Shown here: piece by piece, positions 1-9,116 of the stretch
Layout of the letters: each line of letters opens with the position of its first letter
How positions within the stretch are numbered: position 1 is the stretch's first letter
Source of the DNA: an uncultured Cohaesibacter sp.
GTDB taxonomy: Bacteria; Pseudomonadota; Alphaproteobacteria; Rhizobiales; Cohaesibacteraceae
Direction of reading: 5' to 3'
DNA: 64,000 nucleotides
Assembly: GCF_963662805.1 (NCBI RefSeq)
Contig: NZ_OY759868.1
Coordinates: 124,001 to 188,000, forward strand
Notes under the pieces: model-generated
What the model saw: the letters and a program-made list of their open reading frames with translations, nothing else
The model's database searches: none
What the model was told of the DNA's origin: nothing
Position numbers and translations under genes: made by a program

Positions 1-593
1 TCACGTCACCGATGCCAACCCGCGCAGAGGCCTCCGACGTGGCAACCGCCGTGTTCGAGGGCGCTGACGCCGTGATGCTTTCCGCTGAATCTGCAGCTGG
101 TCAGTTCCCGCGCGAAGCCGTGGCCATGATGAACCGCATTGCTGAAGAAGTGGAACAGGATCCCTACTACAGCAACATCATCTACGCTCAGCGTGCTGAG
201 CCCGAAGCAACTGGTGCCGATGCGATTTCTGCTGCATCCCGCCAGATTGCCGAAACGCTGAACCTCGCCAGCATCGTCTGCTACACCTCGTCGGGCACCA
301 CCGGCCTGCGTGCAGCCCGCGAACGGCCACAGACCCCGATCATCACCCTGAGCCCGATCAACGCCACCGCGCGTCGCCTGTCTCTGGTGTGGGGCCTGCA
401 CTGCATCGTATCTGAGGACGCCGGCACCCTCGACCAGATGGTCGACCGCGCCTGCAGCACCGCCTATTCCGAAGGCTTTGCCAAACCGGGTCAGCGCGTC
501 ATCATCACCGCAGGCGTACCGCTCGGCACCCCCGGCGCCACCAACATGCTGCGCATCGCCTTTGTCGGTAGCGACGGCCTTGGCGGCATCTGA
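1..593 (+). CDS. pyk: Pyruvate kinase, C-terminal part (5' end outside window)
   Basis: The reading frame is open from the left edge, with codons in phase with position 3, and ends at TGA 591-593. About 197 residues remain of a protein usually near 480. The start of the visible part has the PTRAEASDVATAVFEGADAVMLS stretch (conserved TRAE/DVA and MLSAESA), which closes the catalytic barrel of pyruvate kinase. It is followed by the C-terminal alpha/beta domain with TSSGTTG and ending in the usual GxxGTPGATNMLRI segment. The enzyme converts phosphoenolpyruvate and ADP to pyruvate and ATP in the cytoplasm, the last step of glycolysis. An ATG at position 12 is internal and not a real start. A strong terminator follows at once, so this is the last gene of its unit. 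Confidence 0.96.
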   Translation, partial: TSPMPTRAEASDVATAVFEGADAVMLSAESAAGQFPREAVAMMNRIAEEVEQDPYYSNIIYAQRAEPEATGADAISAASRQIAETLNLASIVCYTSSGTTGLRAARERPQTPIITLSPINATARRLSLVWGLHCIVSEDAGTLDQMVDRACSTAYSEGFAKPGQRVIITAGVPLGTPGATNMLRIAFVGSDGLGGI

Positions 594-616
594 GCCCCGC
601 CCAATGGATCAAACAG

Positions 617-646
617 AAAAGGGCCGGTCACCAGACCGGCCCTTTT
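617..646 (+). terminator. Rho-independent terminator of pyk
   Basis: An 8-bp perfect GC-rich stem (GGGCCGGT at 621-628, ACCGGCCC at 635-642) has a 6-nt loop, an A-run before it and a T-run after it. It lies 24 bp past the pyk stop. The flanking A and T runs make it potentially bidirectional, so it may also stop the chemoreceptor gene arriving from the other side. Confidence 0.9.
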
Positions 647-1223
647 TGATTTTCGGAACGACAAAGCTTAGTGCTAGGCGGCGCGAACCCGCGCGATGAA
701 GCTCGACACCTTATCCTTGAGAAGGCTCGACTGGCTACCAAGCTCCTTGACCGCCGTCACCACATTGTCCGAAGCAGCACCTGCATCTCTGGAGGCAATC
801 GAGACCTGATTCACGTTGGCATTGACCATTTCACTGCCACGCGCAGCCTGATTGATGCTGCCAGCGATTTCCTGAGCCGTCGCATTCTGTTCCTCGATAG
901 CCCCGGCAATCGCAGTAGAAATGGCCTCCACCTTCTGAATAACGGTGCTGACGTCCTCGATGGAATGCGTGGCGACATTCGTCGCTGCCTGAATTTCCGC
1001 AATCTGTCGGGAAATCTGTTCCGTTGCCTTCGAGGTCTGTCCGGCCAGAGCTTTGACCTCACCGGCAACGACCGCAAAGCCCTTGCCCGCTTCCCCGGCC
1101 CGCGCCGATTCAATGGTCGCGTTAAGCGCCAGAAGGTTGGTCTGCTCCGCGATCGTCGAGATCATCTCGACGACTTCACCGATCTTGCTGGCCGTCGCGG
1201 CAAGAGACTGCATCTGCCCGTTA

Positions 1224-1240
1224 GGCCGTAGACTCATAAA
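1224..1240 (+). repeat. Left terminal inverted repeat of the IS
   Basis: GGCCGTAGACTCATAAA pairs with the reverse complement of 2055-2071 with one mismatch (G against A at the eighth base). A target TA lies just outside at 1222-1223. Confidence 0.9.
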
Positions 1241-1650
1241 CTTCTGATCCAGACAAGTGCTGCGACGAGTTTGATAGCAGCCAGAAAGTTTAGCGGGTTC
1301 TTCTCATATCTGGTGGCGATGGCGCGAAACTGCTTGATTTTGTTAAAGAAGCGCTCCACTGCATTGCGCTGTTTATAGACCCATTTTGAAAAGGTCACGG
1401 ATGCCTTGCGATTTCGTTTGGGCGGGATATTCGCCCAAGCGCCCCGTTCTTTGGCTTTTGCCCGGATGGCGTTACTGTCATAAGCCTTATCCGCAAGGAT
1501 GATTGTATTGGCTCTCATGATGTCGAGCATGTCATCAGCAGGGCGACTGTCATGGACTTGTCCGGCACTCAGGCGCAGGTCAATTGGTCGGCCTTCTGCA
1601 TCGACCAAAGCGTGGATCTTGGTGGTCAAGCCGCCCCTGGAGCGTCCCAT
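1234..1650 (-). CDS. IS5-family transposase, second frame (catalytic part)
   Basis: This frame carries the C-terminal half of the DDE transposase: GGLTTKIHALVDAEGRP, the second catalytic Asp in LADKAYDS, and the catalytic Glu in NAVERFFNKIKQFR. It overlaps the first frame by 25 bp. It has no ribosome binding site of its own that I can see, so it is expected to be made as a fusion by -1 frameshifting on the AAAAAGGGGG run (minus strand, 1677 down to 1668). In that shifted frame the protein reads ATAKKGDQDDGCMGRSRGGL, which is continuous with this frame. Confidence 0.88.
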   Translation of the reverse strand: MGRSRGGLTTKIHALVDAEGRPIDLRLSAGQVHDSRPADDMLDIMRANTIILADKAYDSNAIRAKAKERGAWANIPPKRNRKASVTFSKWVYKQRNAVERFFNKIKQFRAIATRYEKNPLNFLAAIKLVAALVWIRSL

Positions 1651-1997
1651 GCAACCATCATCCTGATCCCCCTTTTTGCCGTGGCACCGTGTTGATGGAC
1701 CCGAACATAAGAACTATCGATCATGATGATGTCGCCGTCATAAGCCTCGGAAACCGCTTGAAGAAGTCGATCCCAGATACAAGCTTTACGCCAACGGACA
1801 AACCGATTGTAGCAGGTCGTATAAGGACCATATCGTTCGGGGATATCGGCCCAGGGTGAACCTGTGCGAAAACGCCAAAGGATACCATTCAGCACCCGAC
1901 GATCATCAACACGGGCAACACCCCGAGATTTGTTCGGCAACAAAGGTTCGATAACGGACCATTCAAAGTCGGTTAATTCATAACGACGGCGTGTCAT
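1626..1997 (-). CDS. IS5-family transposase, first frame
   Basis: This is the N-terminal half of the transposase: the MTRRRYELTDFEWSVIEPLLP helix-rich start typical of the DUF4096 part, then the first catalytic Asp in IMIDSSYVRVHQHGATAK. The ATG at 1997 is chosen because an AAGGAG site lies 6 bases upstream. A longer reading to 2048 would run almost to the inverted repeat. Translation is expected to slip back one base at the A5G5 run near its end to join the downstream frame. Confidence 0.88.
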   Translation of the reverse strand: MTRRRYELTDFEWSVIEPLLPNKSRGVARVDDRRVLNGILWRFRTGSPWADIPERYGPYTTCYNRFVRWRKACIWDRLLQAVSEAYDGDIIMIDSSYVRVHQHGATAKRGIRMMVAWDAPGAA

Positions 1998-2054
1998 GCG
2001 AGGCTCCTTAGTCTGGAACCCTTGAATCACAATCTCGACTGAAATCAAACAACT

Positions 2055-2071
2055 TTTATGAGTTTACGGCC
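2055..2071 (-). repeat. Right terminal inverted repeat of the IS
   Basis: Read on the minus strand this is GGCCGTAAACTCATAAA, the partner of 1224-1240. The second copy of the TA duplication is at 2072-2073. Confidence 0.9.
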
Positions 2072-3494
2072 TAGTACTGCCAACCTTGCCAACCGCTTCT
2101 TGCGCGGCCACAGAAGCCAGCCCGATCTGCTGGCTGATCTCCGCGATCGACGACGTCATCTCTTCTGTCGCAGATGCAATCGTCTGCACATTGCTCAGGG
2201 TCTGGGCTGAGGCAGCCGAGGCAGAGGTCGCCTCGCCTTCGGTCTTCTCGGCGACAGAAGCCATCGCCTGCGCGGTGGCATTAAGCTGATAGGAAGATTG
2301 GGACACAGCATCAACGATACCACTGATATGAGTATCGAACTCGTCCGCTAGCTGCTGCATCATGGCACGCTTTTCCTGCTCGGCGCGTTGCTTCTTGATC
2401 GCTTCTTCGGCTTCCATTTCCTTCTGCGCCTTCACATTGCTATGCAGAAGCGCCGCAATTTTGCACAACTCGCCGATTTCATCCTTCTGCTTGCTGACCG
2501 GGATCTCTGTTTCCAGATTACCCTTTGCGATTTCATTCATCGCATTCGTCACATTGTGGATCGGTTTGGTGATCGAGCGAATGACCAGAATACCCCCGAC
2601 AAGGAGAAGAGCCGTCATCGCAACGATGATACCCACCACCCACATGCTGACATTTGCCTCAATGACCCGGCGCTCTTCGCGCGCGTCAGCCAGAACCTGT
2701 ATGGCAGAGCGTCGCAAGTCCAAAAGTTCGCTGGAAATTTCGGTCATGTGGCTGCGATAGGCATCGACCTGAGCCAGCACGGTCTGGTTCGCCTTGACCC
2801 ACTGCTGAAATTTGGCGTCGTAGTCCTGCATCAGGGGAACGGCATCGCTTTTCAGGCTGCTTGGCACCGCCGAGGCCTCAAGCACCTCGTAGAATTCGCC
2901 GATGCGTTTGTTGAAGGTCTCGATATACTTCTCTTCCTGACGAAGCATATAGTCCTTCTCATGGCGTCTGAGCATCAGCATCTTGACCATGATCGCATCA
3001 ATAACAACGTCAGGATTGTCCTTGCTGAAATCGCCCAGCTTTGCTTCAACCGTCTTAACCGCCAAGCGCAGCTGCCCCTTGAGGCCCTCTTCCTCCGAGA
3101 GACCCGCAATCTTCCGGGCTTCCACAATCTGCATGGACCCGGCAAGCACGTCATCCACATAGGCAGAAAGCTTGGAGGCATAATTCCCAATGCTACCGAA
3201 AGACTGTTTGCTGCGAGCAGCAATCTCTTTCATTTGCTCGACCTGCGCGAGCTTGCCATGTTGGAGAAACTGTTCGGTGAGAGCCCCTATCCGCCTGATA
3301 CCAATCTCGGCGAGGCTGAATGACGTCACATTCTCTTCAGCAAGAGAGGTCGCTTCCTGCACGCGATTCTGCCGCGCTTCGCCCCAATAGAACGAGCCAG
3401 ACAAAACCACAAGACCAACGAGGCTGAGAAGCAGAACACCCCAAATGCGATGTTTAAGCGTCATGACACGTCCTATCGCGTTCGCAAAAAACAT

Positions 3495-3742
3495 ACATCG
3501 CCGACCAAATCGGCAACAACATAGAGGGATTTTTCCAGTAAATGATTATATAATTATTACGATAAAGGGAATTTATATTGGACAGAAATGCAAAAATTCA
3601 TCCAACGATCGATATACCAAGTGAATTTTATATACACCGGAACAGAATATAGGAAAAACTCAATGAGAAAGAACTAGAACCACAACAATTTGTTAGTAAA
3701 ACAAGAACAATAGAGCACCAGTACTGACCGCATACAGACAAC
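3495..3742. other. AT-rich spacer upstream of the split chemoreceptor
   Basis: This 248-bp stretch is clearly richer in A and T than its surroundings and holds no convincing gene. It must contain the promoter of the chemoreceptor transcribed leftwards, but I cannot single out a -10/-35 pair. Confidence 0.5.
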
Positions 3743-3773
3743 AAAAAACGCGCCGGAAACTTCCAGCGCGTTT
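3743..3773 (-). terminator. Rho-independent terminator of rpmJ
   Basis: On the minus strand, AACGCGC-t-GGAA, a 2-nt loop, then TTCC-g-GCGCGTT is followed by TTTTTT. It lies 28 bp past the rpmJ stop codon. Confidence 0.85.
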
Positions 3774-3800
3774 CATGTTCAACAGTCAAGAAAAAGTCGC

Positions 3801-3926
3801 TTAGCCCTGACGAGCCTTGAAGCGAGGGTTCTTCTTGTTGATGATGTAAACACGACCCTTGCGGCGAACCATGCGGTTATCACGGTGACGCTTGGCAAGT
3901 GCTTTAAGAGAATTCTTGATTTTCAT
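3801..3926 (-). CDS. rpmJ: 50S ribosomal protein L36
   Basis: The 41-residue protein starts MKIKNSLKALAKRHRDNR and ends in the invariant NKKNPRFKARQG. It is a small basic protein of the large ribosomal subunit. It is the C-minus form: the four zinc-binding Cys/His positions of the other L36 type are replaced, as is usual in alphaproteobacteria. The ATG at 3926 is the family start. The frame continues upstream to 4013, but those extra residues have no counterpart in L36. It is monocistronic, with its own terminator. Confidence 0.97.
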   Translation of the reverse strand: MKIKNSLKALAKRHRDNRMVRRKGRVYIINKKNPRFKARQG

Positions 3927-4236
3927 TGTTCCAAGCCTCGGCCAAATCTTGCGAAACAAAAAGCGCGCCGAGGCGCGCAAATTCGATGCGGAACCTACGA
4001 TTCCTTCCTCCACTTGTCAACTGGCAAAATCCGGCCAGACCCCGTTTGATGACAGTCTGCATCGATTTGAGGTCGACCAACTTGCTTTTGTTGATCAAAT
4101 TCCACAACCCAATAGCCGATCCGGCAGGAATTGAACAGCAAAACATGCCTATTTTCTCGACAGAATCCAGAAGTCTCGCTACCCTGTCGCCGCGCCAAAC
4201 CGGCTGGCTGTGGGAAGTATGCAAGGGAGAATGGGA

Positions 4237-4551
4237 ATGGCTTTCGGCGGAACTGTCGATGTGAACTGGCACCACAAGGAAGTGGTTGTTGCCGACCTCA
4301 GGTGGGTCAACAAGACAATCGTCATCCATGTGGAAATGAAACAGTTCGAAGAAAACAAGCATCAGGGAATCGAACCATCCGTCATTCTGACGCGCCGCTC
4401 ACCTGCCAAGACGGAAGACATCCTGATCGTGTCTGGGCGTGCAACGGCCCATATCCTTGTCAGCCTCAGTCACGAAGACCAACTCGTGGCACGGATTGAC
4501 ACGAGCAACCCCAACGCCGCTGGCAGCGTTAAATGGGAAATCGTGGCCTGA
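4237..4551 (+). CDS. Hypothetical protein, about 104 residues
   Basis: I do not recognise this protein. It starts MAFGGTVDVNWHHKEVVVAD and looks rich in alternating beta-strand patterns (VVVADLRW, KTIVIHVEM, ILIVSGRA, AHILVSLS), without signal peptide or membrane segment, so it is probably a small soluble beta protein. The ATG at 4237 is preferred because AGGGAGA lies about 8 bases upstream. ATGs at 4219 and 4231 and a GTG at 4210 are in the same frame. It stands alone between rpmJ (opposite strand) and another small frame. No function is proposed. Confidence 0.5.
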   Translation: MAFGGTVDVNWHHKEVVVADLRWVNKTIVIHVEMKQFEENKHQGIEPSVILTRRSPAKTEDILIVSGRATAHILVSLSHEDQLVARIDTSNPNAAGSVKWEIVA

Positions 4552-4792
4552 GACCCACAATTCAGAATCATAGCGGATCAAGGCATGAGCGAGCCGGATT
4601 GTCCGGCTTCTCGCTCTGCCTATTCGCGCTTCGAGCGATCCCTTTGCTCCCATGCAAGTCACACCAGGCCACGAGTGCTGCAGTGAAATCACAACCTTGA
4701 TCGCGCAAGGGTTGCTATTTTTTCAGTTTCCATCAAAGATAGCGCATCTTCAGCCAAAGTTCAGTCCCCGGGGGACCATTGGGAAATGAGCA

Positions 4793-4996
4793 ATGAATAT
4801 GCGTGATGGCACAGCAAATCATGCCAGCGAGTCGGATCTCATTCAAATCGGCCACCGCCTCAGCACGGCATTATTCAACGGTGATCTCGATCAGTGCATT
4901 GAAATCATACTTGTTTACGGCAAAGCGCGAAATTATGCATTCTCTGACCGCAGCCGTTCGCTTCTCGAAAAGCCGGATATAAAGCTCTGCGACTAG
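4793..4996 (+). CDS. Possible small protein, 67 residues
   Basis: This is an unrecognised short frame starting MNMRDGTANHASESDLIQIG. Its middle part (LSTALFNGDLDQCIEIILVYGKARNYAF) looks like an amphipathic helical stretch. GGGAAATGAG lies just upstream of the ATG, a weak ribosome binding site. No membrane helix or known motif is visible. It may be a genuine small gene or a chance frame in a 480-bp gap. Confidence 0.3.
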   Translation: MNMRDGTANHASESDLIQIGHRLSTALFNGDLDQCIEIILVYGKARNYAFSDRSRSLLEKPDIKLCD

Positions 4997-5034
4997 CGGC
5001 GTCTCGAAACCGGGCTGAAGCTCCACTCGTCATA

Positions 5035-5724
5035 TCAGGCAATATCTTTGAGATAGTGCTGCACATCGTCTGCGGCTGACTGAATTCGGTCTGCCAGATC
5101 CTTCAATTCCCGCGACAGGGCGCTGAACTCAGCGCCAAAGGGTCCCGCCCGCCCGGCAGCGACCCGCGCATTGAGAGATACGATCTTGGAATGCCTTGCC
5201 GCTGTCCCGATCTGTTCTATGGCCTGCCGGGCATCGGCGACGGACAGTGAGAGAAGACGGGCCTGCTCCTCCGATCTAGTCGAGAATTCCACCTGCAAGG
5301 CTTCGACAATGCGCTGCAGAACAGAAAGCACCTCGCCCGGGATCAAATCTGTCAAGCGGATCAAATGCGCCTCTTGAAGCTTGTGAGAGGCATGGGCAGC
5401 GTCGAGCACCTCTCTGCAGTTGCGCAACAGGAAATCAATCAGCTTGATATCGGCGTCAGCCACCAACTGCTGCAATGGGCTGAAATGGAGCACCTGCCCG
5501 CTGGAAGCAAAGCGACCGCTTTCGAGCAACTGATGCGTGGCCTCGAAGTGTTGAATGGCCTGTTCGAGATCTTCCAGATCCGATGCATCGCACTTGGAAT
5601 CAGAATCTCCGGTCAACTGCAGCTTGAGCAAAAACAGACCGATCCTCTGGGACAACATGCGTTGCCGCCCTGCTACATTGAGCAATTCCGAATAGAGTTC
5701 TATGGGTTCGTTGGAGTACGCCAT
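5035..5724 (-). CDS. PilJ-type (type IV pili methyl-accepting) N-terminal domain protein
   Basis: The first part contains ELYSELLNVAGRQRMLSQRI, the hallmark of the PilJ/NarX-like sensor domain (about residues 8-110). The second part (about 150-225) resembles the end of a chemoreceptor signalling helix (SLNARVAAGRAGPFGAEFSALSRELKDLADRI), with the usual NATIEAARAGE replaced by the degenerate NARVAAGRAGP. There is no transmembrane helix, HAMP or full methylation region, so it is a short, soluble, chemoreceptor-like protein of 229 residues. The ATG at 5724 starts MAYSNEP; a TTG at 5736 is also possible. It might modulate the neighbouring receptors, but that is inference. Confidence 0.75.
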   Translation of the reverse strand: MAYSNEPIELYSELLNVAGRQRMLSQRIGLFLLKLQLTGDSDSKCDASDLEDLEQAIQHFEATHQLLESGRFASSGQVLHFSPLQQLVADADIKLIDFLLRNCREVLDAAHASHKLQEAHLIRLTDLIPGEVLSVLQRIVEALQVEFSTRSEEQARLLSLSVADARQAIEQIGTAARHSKIVSLNARVAAGRAGPFGAEFSALSRELKDLADRIQSAADDVQHYLKDIA

Positions 5725-5736
5725 GGCCAGGTCCAA

Positions 5737-6082
5737 GTGTTGTTCCGGGCCAAGGATTAAGGCTTATCCTTATCAAGACATTAACAGCACAGGCATTTCG
5801 GACTATATGGGCTGCTACATGGGCGCTTTGAATAATATTTGTTCAACTGCACAAAGTATTGACAGAAAACTCCAGCAAAAATCTGACAATTTTTCCACAT
5901 CACTCGCGTTTGAATCCAAAATTGTGCTTGGAATAAGCCGTCAAATGCTGGCACTCCGCTCACAAATTGGCACCAATAGCCTGTCACGAGAACAGTTTTC
6001 ACTCGCACATAAAAAAGTCGGGGCACCTCTTGAGAGACACCCCGACCTTGTAGACCCTTTTGTAAAACAGCGTTAGCTGGCC
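5737..6082. other. Spacer between the PilJ-domain gene and the next chemoreceptor
   Basis: The only recognisable element in these 346 bp is the terminator at 6011-6050. The short frames present have no ribosome binding sites or protein-like composition. Confidence 0.5.
6011..6050 (-). terminator. Rho-independent terminator of the 6083-8473 chemoreceptor
   Basis: On the minus strand a GTCGGGG stem, an inner imperfect CTCTCAAGAGG-type stem and CCCCGAC are followed by TTTTTT. It lies about 33 bp past the stop codon. Confidence 0.88.
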
Positions 6083-8473
6083 TCAGCAGGACGACACCTT
6101 GTTGACGAAGTCGTCGATGCTTTCCTGCAGGCGCTGGGATTGTTCGTTGACCTCCTTGGAGGACTGCAGCACCAGATGGGCCGCATCTGCGGTGCTCTGA
6201 ACCGTCTCGAGAAGCTTGGTCGTCCCGAGCACCGAGATGTTCGATCCGTTCGCCGCCATCTGCGCGCTGGTGGAGATCTCGGACGTTGCTGTTTCTTGCT
6301 GAATGACAGCGGACGCGATGCTTGAGGTCACCGAATTGGCCTGATCCATCTTGTCGGTGATTTCCTTGACCGCCGTAACAGCCTGTTCGGTTGCCGACTG
6401 GATTTCCGTCACTTGCTCGACGATTTCCTCGGTCGCCTTGGAGGTCTGGGTAGCCAGCTCCTTCACCTCAGCGGCAACCACCGCAAATCCCCTGCCAGCT
6501 TCACCAGCTCTTGCGGCCTCGATGGTGGCATTGAGTGCCAGCAGATTGGTCTGCTCGGCAATCGCCTTGATGAGATCAACCACATCGCCAATCCGGTTGG
6601 CAGACTGCAACAGATGCGAAATGCGGCTGCTCATCGCCAAGGCAGACCCGGATGCTTCCTCGACAACCGTGTGAGCACGGTCGGTCTGGGTGCTGATTTC
6701 CGAAATCGAGGCGGTTAGTTCCTCCGCTGCAGACGCAACAGCTGTCGCACTCTGCAGGGTTTCGCCCGTTGCCTGATTGGTCTCAGTCGCATGCTGGGTA
6801 TTGGATTCAGAAATCTCGGCAAGGTTGGAGGCAACATCCTCCATCTTGTGCGCATTCTGGTCCATCGAAGCCAAACGCTCGGCGACATCGATCTGGAACT
6901 TGGAGATCAGTTCGGAAATCATGTCACTCCGGCGACGCTGAGCTTCCTCTTCCTGACGTTGCTGTTCCGCAAGACGTCTGCGTTCGACGGCATTGTCGCG
7001 GAAGACAAGCACTGCCTGCAGCATCTTGCCAATTTCATCCTTGCGGTCACTGGCTGCCAGTTCAAGGTCGGTCTTGCCCTCGGCAAGCTGCAACATGGAG
7101 GCGGTCACTTTCGCAATCGGCCGTCCGATGATCAACGAAAGTGCAAAGGCAATCCCGCCAGCCAGAACCAGCGCAAACAGCAGCGTGACGATCACGGCAG
7201 TGGTCGACAGCTTCTGATCTTCTCTGGCCACCTGAGCCAGCTGGGTGATCATCTGGCCAAGCGACTGCGTTGCCGCCAGAGATTCCTTCCGCGCATTCTC
7301 ACCTGCGGTTTTCATCGCGATTGTGGCGTCGGCAAACTGGTCGAAACTTGTCGAATAGCTCGCAAACAATTCGCCAACTTTCGAGGCCCCCGCGCGATTG
7401 AGGCTCACTCCAAGTGCCTCGGCATCCATCAGACCCGCACGCACAGCGGCGAGGTTGGCATCACTCGGCTCATGCTGATAGTTCAGCGTGGCCAGATCGA
7501 TCCGAGAGACCAGAGCGTCAACAGAACGACCGGTTTTCATGGCAAGGCCAGCTTCATCCTTGGCAAACGTTGCCCGCCCGCTGCCCATCTCGGCCTCACT
7601 CTTGGCCCGATTAAGATCAAGCCGCGCACGCAAGGCGTTGTTGGCGAGATCATCCATTTCTTTGACCAGATTGGTGCTGGTCCAGTAAACCGTGTAGACG
7701 GGATATTTTTCCGGATCCTGAATGGAGTTGTCGAGTTCGGGCAGCAGCTTCTGAATCGCCTCGTAGTTACCGGAGAAACCCTTCTTGTGTTTGTCGAGTT
7801 CCTTTGCGTCGATCAGCTGCTTGAACTCCCGATCCATCATCTTGATGCTCATGCGAGCCTGAGCAAGCAGCTTTGCATCTCCAGACTGGCTTGCCTGCAG
7901 GAGCCGAAGACCAGCACGGTTGGCAGACGCCTGAACCTTATCTGTCGCAGTCATCAAGTCTTGAACGTAATTCACGCCGACAGCAGCTTCCTCGGCTTCT
8001 TTTCCTGCTGCTTCATATTTTGCGTTAGCATCTGACAGAGTCTGGTTGGCCTCCTGAGACAGGGAGGCAAGAGCGACCTGCTGACTGACGCGAGTGCTCT
8101 CGATCACTGTTGAAGCCTGCGCCAGATCATCAATGGCACTTTCAAAACTCTCGATTGCCTGCCGGGCACCCGTGAGCACGTCGCTGTTGCCACCGATCGA
8201 AGACAGGGTCTGACGAGCCTCAGCAAGATGGCCTTTGGCGATCTCGAGATCCTGCTTGTCTGAACTCACGTTGAAATTGTCGACCGATGCGCTGGCTTCA
8301 TGAACCTTCACGACAACGGCTGTACTTTTCTCTGAAACCGTGATGGTTTCTCCCAGTCGGAACGTCCCAAAAAGACCAACACCACCGACAATGATCGCCA
8401 GAAGTGTAAGCAGGCTCATTCCGAGGGCAATTTTCATACCGGTTGACCGGTTTTGCAAATAAGAAAGTACCAT
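6083..8473 (-). CDS. Methyl-accepting chemotaxis protein
   Basis: This is an intact 796-residue transmembrane chemoreceptor. Transmembrane helix 1 is at about 14-36. It is followed by an unusually long helical periplasmic region of about 370 residues, and transmembrane helix 2 is at about 405-430 (TLLFALVLAGGIAFALSLIIG). HAMP and a short coiled coil follow, then the signalling domain with EQTNLLALNATIEAARAGEAG and FAVVAAEVKELATQTSKATEE. The periplasmic part resembles tandem four-helix (HBM/TarH-like) sensors but gives no ligand. It transmits ligand occupancy to CheA/CheW. It is a single gene with its own terminator. The C-terminus (NKVSSC) lacks a CheR/CheB-tethering pentapeptide. Confidence 0.93.
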   Translation of the reverse strand: MVLSYLQNRSTGMKIALGMSLLTLLAIIVGGVGLFGTFRLGETITVSEKSTAVVVKVHEASASVDNFNVSSDKQDLEIAKGHLAEARQTLSSIGGNSDVLTGARQAIESFESAIDDLAQASTVIESTRVSQQVALASLSQEANQTLSDANAKYEAAGKEAEEAAVGVNYVQDLMTATDKVQASANRAGLRLLQASQSGDAKLLAQARMSIKMMDREFKQLIDAKELDKHKKGFSGNYEAIQKLLPELDNSIQDPEKYPVYTVYWTSTNLVKEMDDLANNALRARLDLNRAKSEAEMGSGRATFAKDEAGLAMKTGRSVDALVSRIDLATLNYQHEPSDANLAAVRAGLMDAEALGVSLNRAGASKVGELFASYSTSFDQFADATIAMKTAGENARKESLAATQSLGQMITQLAQVAREDQKLSTTAVIVTLLFALVLAGGIAFALSLIIGRPIAKVTASMLQLAEGKTDLELAASDRKDEIGKMLQAVLVFRDNAVERRRLAEQQRQEEEAQRRRSDMISELISKFQIDVAERLASMDQNAHKMEDVASNLAEISESNTQHATETNQATGETLQSATAVASAAEELTASISEISTQTDRAHTVVEEASGSALAMSSRISHLLQSANRIGDVVDLIKAIAEQTNLLALNATIEAARAGEAGRGFAVVAAEVKELATQTSKATEEIVEQVTEIQSATEQAVTAVKEITDKMDQANSVTSSIASAVIQQETATSEISTSAQMAANGSNISVLGTTKLLETVQSTADAAHLVLQSSKEVNEQSQRLQESIDDFVNKVSSC

Positions 8474-9116
8474 TTAGTCCTCCCAAAAAGGGTACACCCG
8501 CCATTTGTAATTGTCCCCGGAGATACTTCGCCCCAAAAGTAAAAAACTCTTAAAAATCGGGCACTTGGAATACTACGTAGGGATATGTCAGCATTCTGGA
8601 CACCAATTTATAACTTGCTGAATTTGCTCAACTTTTGCTACCTCTGGATGTGGATCGCAACTCGTTTTGGACAAAAATATTTATTTTCTCCTGAACATTA
8701 TCCAAAGGAAAGTCATTTGCCATCACGATTTTCAATCGCAACCAAACGTGAATCGAATGTGTGAATCACGCTAAACTGAAATGATTCCAGGGGTTTATTT
8801 CATTGCCGTTCCATTCGAAAATGGTCCTCGACCGGCAGGTCTAAATCATCTCCCAGGACCGGCAAGGAGCTTGTCTCACGTCCGGACCGCCTTCATCCGG
8901 CAAAGGGTCACACAGAGAACAGACCCTCAAGGTTGCAGGTCACCGGAGAGCCGATTTTGACTGCCCTGAAGAAACCATTCTGACACATCTGAAGAGCGAA
9001 GCCCGACATCAGGACCTGCTCAACACCGAAGTTGAGGGGCGAGGACCGCCCGAACGTCCCAAGGCCCAAACCGCTCAATCGGAAATTATCTCATCGTCTT
9101 TCTGGGAGGAAAGTTC
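8474..9116. other. Divergent intergenic region
   Basis: These 643 bp separate the chemoreceptor (leftward) from the oxidoreductase (rightward). No gene is supported. The one notable element is a pair of inverted hexamers, TGAAAT at 8777-8782 and ATTTCA at 8797-8802, the same half-sites as in the putative operators at 13631-13675 but spaced ten bases further apart. A GGGAGG ribosome binding site at 9102-9107 belongs to the next gene. Confidence 0.45.

Larger units (their letters stand above)
1224..2071 (-). mobile_element. IS5-family (IS427 group-like) insertion sequence, complete
   Basis: The element has 17-bp terminal inverted repeats (1224-1240 and 2055-2071, GGCCGTAGACTCATAAA, one mismatch) and is flanked by a TA duplication (1222-1223 and 2072-2073). 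It carries two overlapping transposase frames read on the minus strand. Size (848 bp), TA target, two-frame layout and protein sequence all fit the IS427 group of the IS5 family. Both ends and both frames look intact, so the insertion appears recent and possibly mobile. Confidence 0.93.
674..3494 (-). pseudogene. Methyl-accepting chemotaxis protein (HBM-type sensor) split by an insertion sequence
   Basis: The N-terminal 470 residues lie at 2074-3494 and the C-terminal signalling part at 674-1223. An IS of 848 bp sits between them. The N-terminal part has a transmembrane helix (about residues 14-35), a long helical periplasmic domain of the HBM type containing the hallmark LRRHEKDYMLR, a second transmembrane helix near residue 285, HAMP and the start of the methylation helices. 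The C-terminal part has the signalling hairpin (EQTNLLALNATIESARAGEAGKGFAVVAGEVKALA, given here only as a landmark at about 1045-1160). If the IS and one copy of the TA target duplication are removed, the frame reads GKVGSTNGQMQSLAATASKIG without interruption, so the lesion is the insertion alone. As it stands the gene can give only a receptor without its CheA/CheW-contacting tip. Confidence 0.93.
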
